A stretch of 64,000 nt of DNA from contig CM048850.1 of assembly GCA_026545225.1 (NCBI GenBank), forward strand, positions 9,329,501 to 9,393,500, read 5' to 3'. Position 1 is the stretch's first letter. Each line of letters starts with the position of its first letter. Of this stretch, positions 59,592 to 64,000 are shown in pieces. This DNA is from Cornus controversa. Taxonomy: Eukaryota; Streptophyta; Magnoliopsida; Cornales; Cornaceae. The notes under the pieces were generated by a model, which was not told where the DNA came from, searched no databases, and saw nothing but the letters and a program-made list of their open reading frames with translations. The position numbers and the translations under genes are program-made.

Positions 59592-61050
59592 CAAATAATA
59601 TAATGATATTACACTTTTGACACAGTGACAACATATACATATATAATTTGTAACAAAAGAGGTCTAGATCAATCTTAAACAATATGTAATCCGAATGGAT
59701 TCCAACGATTTCTTAATTTTAGAAGTGGAATCGAAACAAAATCATACCGTTTCTACTTATTCTGTTCGATTTACTGGTTTTACAGTTTTTTATGTACCTG
59801 GAACCTCTTTAATTATGCTTCGTATGTCTGAACATAATATATTTTTTTCGTAAAATATTTTTCATGTAAAATGGTTTTATTTTTTTATTTTCTGCCATTT
59901 GGCTGAAATCTTTTAAAATAATTTTTGAAAATCAAATCTATTGAAAATCAAACCTGGCTTTTTTACCAAGGCACTTGTGATTATCGACCCTCTCTCTTCT
60001 ACCAATCCATTTGTTTAAGGTCGAAGTGCAATAAATTCCCATCTAGTTTCAAAATCGTGCACAATACCCCGCCTCTCATTTTTTTGGGTGCATTAAACAC
60101 CCTCCCACTTATAATTTGGTGCAGTTTACCCCTATTTGGCACTATATGGATTAAGAATTGATGTAAAATGACAGAAATACCCTCAGAGATAAAAAGATAG
60201 AAATTAAAATTAAAAAGAAAAAGAAAAAAAGTGATTAATTTACCAAAAAAACTATCAAAAAAATAAAATAACAACTTTAATTTTCCGAAATACCGAAACA
60301 ATGATCAAAAAAAATAATATTTTAATTTACAGAAAAAAAATTTATCGAGAAAAAAAATTGGTGAAATAAAGGTTTTTTTTTGAGTAAATTTTTTCGACAA
60401 ATTAAAGTTATATTTTATTTTCTTTTTTTGGTATTTTTTTTAATTTTTTGATATATCAATCACTTTTTTCTTTTTCTTTTTAATTTTTATTTATATATAT
60501 ATTTTTTATCTATGAGGGTATTTCTGTCATTTTACATCAATTCTTAACCAAAAAAGTGCCAAATATGGGCAAACTGCACCAAATTATAAGTTGGAGGGTG
60601 TTTAATGCTCCCAAATAAAGGAGAGGGGGCATTGTGCCCCATTTTGAAACTAGAGGGGGGTTTATTGCACTTTGGCCATTGTTTAAACACAAAATTATCA
60701 ACTAAATTGTTGATAATTATTTGACAAGAAAATGTCAAAAAATAATTAAGAATTATTTTATTTATTTTCAAGACATTAATTGATGGGTAATGATAATGAG
60801 GATGATAAATGATTGGGTGAATATCTCTTATCTCGCCTCAAATTTGTCTAACTACTTATGGGACGAAACTTTTTGCAAAACTAGTTTGACCTTCCATGTC
60901 AGAAATTCAATTTAATTAAAGTTTAATAGAAATTAAGACTACCCTTTAATAAAAAGGGCTCATTTAAGTAATTAAGGTTTAATAGAAATACTATATAAAT
61001 ATGGTTAATTTGATTATTGCTTAATTTAATTTTCGTAATGGATTCCATTC
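58649..61050. repeat. Array B monomer body 3
   Basis: Hairpin 59511-59634, foldback element 60019-60678. Starts the second complete higher-order unit (58649-62795, 4147 bp). Confidence 0.9.
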
Positions 61051-61697
61051 TTAGTGATATAAATAGGTTGTATTCAACCTTTACATTATCTTCTATTTTT
61101 AGATTGAATAGAAGTGATAGTTAATTTATCTCAAAAACTTATAATTCAACTATATTTCACTTCCAAATACTTTCTTGTTTTTCTACAATTATTCTCTCGG
61201 TTTGTAATCTATTTTTTTTTTCTTTATCTAGACTATTTTGAATTGGTTAGCTAGTTAAGTATCTAAAAAAAAAAATAAACCCAACTAATATTACTTATTG
61301 AAATATATTTAAAATAAAAAATAAGTATTTCCTTAAAAAATTTTGTCTCAGGCCTCCATATGTATCGTACCTCGATGACACCTCTTGAGAACTTCTACCC
61401 AATTTAGTGGTATACACCTAAAATGTCAGGTCGCTACAGTCCAGTGTCATGTGATACAATCAGCCAAAATTTGTTGCAAAATTTAAGAGTGTCAACATGT
61501 TGCAAGTATTTAACTTTGATTGTGAACTTCTACCGAATTTAGTGGTACACACCTAAAATGTTAGGTCGTTGCTGTCCAGTGTCATGTGATACATTGAGCC
61601 AAAATTTATGGCAAAATTTAAGAGTACCAGCATGTGTATTTAACTTTACGTACGTTTGTCGGTAAATATACAATCACATCACATGCTATAAGCCATG
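61051..61697. repeat. Array B truncated monomer 3
   Basis: 647 bp, same boundaries as copy 2 (monomer to S switch at ATAAGCCATG|TATAAT). Confidence 0.9.
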
Positions 61698-62720
61698 TAT
61701 AATATATACACACACACACGTAATATTGGATGGGATTTCATTTAGTCTTTTTGTGGTTAACTGTAATTCGCTGCCATGACTGGCCAAAAATAAAAGAGAG
61801 ATGAGTTTGCAATTGCAACAAAGTTGATTGATAGTCGTGGAACTCCTAACTTACAGTTCAGTAGATTTATTTATAGAATGTAAGTACATCTAACTTTCTA
61901 AAATCTAGTTACATGATAAAAATGAAATAAAACAATTATATAAAAAGAAATAAAATAATTATATCATTGCACATTATCACGTCTTCAAACTTCCACTAAT
62001 GTAGCTTCACTCCAGCCTTTAGAGTCCTAATTATACTTAAACTCATCCTCGTGTAACCTAAAACTCCCATTTGTAATGAGTTCAAGATTTACTAAAAAAG
62101 TCTTCCCACTGATGCAATGTAGCCCAAGCTTGTAGGAGTCCACTTCGATCATAACTACAAATATATATATTTTGTATAACCAATTTCATAGTAACCATAT
62201 GATGATAAGAGTTCTTGCTAAACCACTCTTCTATGCTTATCTTATCTCCACCTAAGTGGTTATTCCCAAATCAAACTACTTCAACGATCTCATATAATAA
62301 TTCCCAAATCATATAGTAACACTTGTTTTATTATTTTACGAATAAAATACAACTAAAGATAATCCCACCTGTCATGTTCGTAATTAAATCAAGTTACTAT
62401 CACAATGGCAGTCATATGGCACCATTTTGGGTGACAACATTTGTCCCCAATTTTAAATATCTTATTCTGACTGATCAAGCTAATAAGATTTTTAAATTTT
62501 AAAATATATTAGAAAAAATTTCATAACTTTGTGGCTGCTTGAGATTTATCAAGTTGGTCAAATGGTCAACGTGATAAATCTCACACAACTCTTTTATAAA
62601 TATTATTTTATTGACTTTTTTAAAACATAAATTACGAGTTCCTCATTTATATACACCTTGGGAAGTTTTCTTTTCAAGGTTTTGCAACAAACTCGGATTT
62701 CAAATCCAAATTTAATTAAA

Positions 62721-62757
<37 letters not shown>

Positions 62758-62795
62758 AGAAATCAGGGCTTTAGGGATAGTCAAATTCGTCACTA
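61698..62795. repeat. Segment S, copy 3
   Basis: 1098 bp; only a couple of substitutions from copy 2 by eye. Confidence 0.88.
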
Positions 62796-63700
62796 TAATT
62801 TATCTCAAAAACTTATAATTCAACTACATTTCTTTTCCAAATATTTTCTTGTCTTTCTATAATTATTCTCTCCGTTTATAATCTATTTTTTTTCTTTAAC
62901 TAGACTATTTTGAATTGGTTAGTTAGTAAAGTATCAAAAAAAAAAACCCAGACTAATATTATTTATAGTAATATATTTAAAATTAAAAAATAAATATTTA
63001 TCTTTAAAATTTCTGTCTCAAACCTCCATATGTATCGTACCTCGATGACATCTCTTGAGAACTTCTACCCAATTTAGTGGTACACACCTAAAATGTCAGG
63101 TCGCTACAGTCCAGTGCCATGTTATACATTCAGTCAAAATTTATTGCAAAATTTAAGAGTACCAACATGTTGCAAGTATTTAACTTTGATTGTGAACTTC
63201 TACCCAATTTAGTGGTACACACCTAAAATGTGAGATCGCTGCTGTCCACTGTCATTTGAAACATTCAGCCAAAATTTATTTCAAAATTTAAGAGTACCAA
63301 CATGTTGCATGTATTTAACTTTCATTGCAAACTTCGATTGTATTTAACTTTGATTGTGAACTTCTATCCAATTTAGTGGTACACATTTAAAATGTTAGGT
63401 GGCTACTATTCAGTGTCATGTCATACAGTCAGCCAAAATTTCTTGCAAAATTTAAGAGTAGCTGTTGTATGTATTGAGCTTTACCTACAATCACATGCTA
63501 TAAGCCATGGACCGCACCTGCTGAAAGGTCACTCTCAAATTTCCTCTGCCACCTGATAAGGGGACAATGTATCCATAGATAGCTCTTGGGTGTTCGTGAG
63601 AAGTAAAAATAAACTAAACAAATAATTTCCATAGATGGTAATACAAATGTTGTCAACATGTTGTCACTGTGTCAAAAGTGTAATATCATTATATTATTAG

Positions 63701-63734
<34 letters not shown>

Positions 63735-64000
63735 CAAATAATATAATGATATTACACTTTTGACACAGTGACAACATATACATATATAATTTGTAACAAA
63801 AGAGGTCTAGATCAATCTTAAACAATATGTAATCCGAATGGATTCCAACGATTTCTTAATTTTAGAAGTGGAATCGAAACAAAATCATACCGTTTCTACT
63901 TATTCTGTTCGATTTACTGGTTTTACAGTTTTTTATGTACCTGGAACCTCTTTAATTATGCTTCGTATGTCTGAACATAATATATTTTTTTCGTAAAATA
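62796..64000. repeat. Array B monomer body 4, cut by window edge
   Basis: Hairpin 63658-63777. The array continues beyond the window. Confidence 0.9.

Overview
The window is intergenic heterochromatin from a flowering plant, with no intact protein-coding gene. Plant origin is shown by an Athila-lineage Ty3/gypsy element primed by tRNA-Asp, a LARD-type LTR element primed by initiator tRNA-Met, a PIF/Harbinger (Tourist-like) MITE and long AT-rich tandem repeats. I cannot name the species; a eudicot is only a guess.

Layout. 1-4086: left-truncated Athila-like element (copy A, minus strand) with decayed gag-protease and one LTR. 4087-5336: non-repetitive flank with a possible copia LTR scrap and a 46-bp tandem duplication. 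5337-5548: Harbinger MITE sitting at the edge of a tandem array. 5549-38950: array A, about 2.45-kb AT-rich monomers, partly organised as a 4.91-kb higher-order repeat (7731-12639, 12640-17546, then 17547 onward). A 10.2-kb Athila-like element (copy B, 22256-32428, minus strand, 5-bp target duplication ATGAT) is nested in monomer 6. At 38951 array A is broken and continues as array B (38951-64000), a different higher-order repeat of about 4.14 kb built from a monomer body, a truncated monomer and an unrelated 1.1-kb segment S. An 11.3-kb LARD (42069-53388, plus strand, target duplication TCACA) with 4.36-kb LTRs is nested in array B.

Functional reading. Copy B kept LTRs, PBS, PPT, gag-protease (with stops) and an env-like/ORF3 region, but lost RT, RNase H and integrase except for a C-terminal scrap fused to the protease ORF. 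Its ORF3 appears to have its own promoter: TATA-like box, G-box, an ATG-free pyrimidine-rich leader, and a U-rich 387-nt intron with canonical ends. A cluster of about 16 near-palindromes of the type TCGATCAATCGA lies just upstream of that promoter, and the same palindrome family sits in the LTR U3.

The LARD has no ORF but is rich in structure. Each LTR carries an array of stem-loops in which a 15-nt loop (consensus CCTCGGAGTGGNCCC) is nearly constant while the stems differ completely yet stay complementary. A second series of hairpins with six-base loops follows the PBS. These two arrays, together with the duplicated cis-module of the Athila element, are the observations I consider most worth following.
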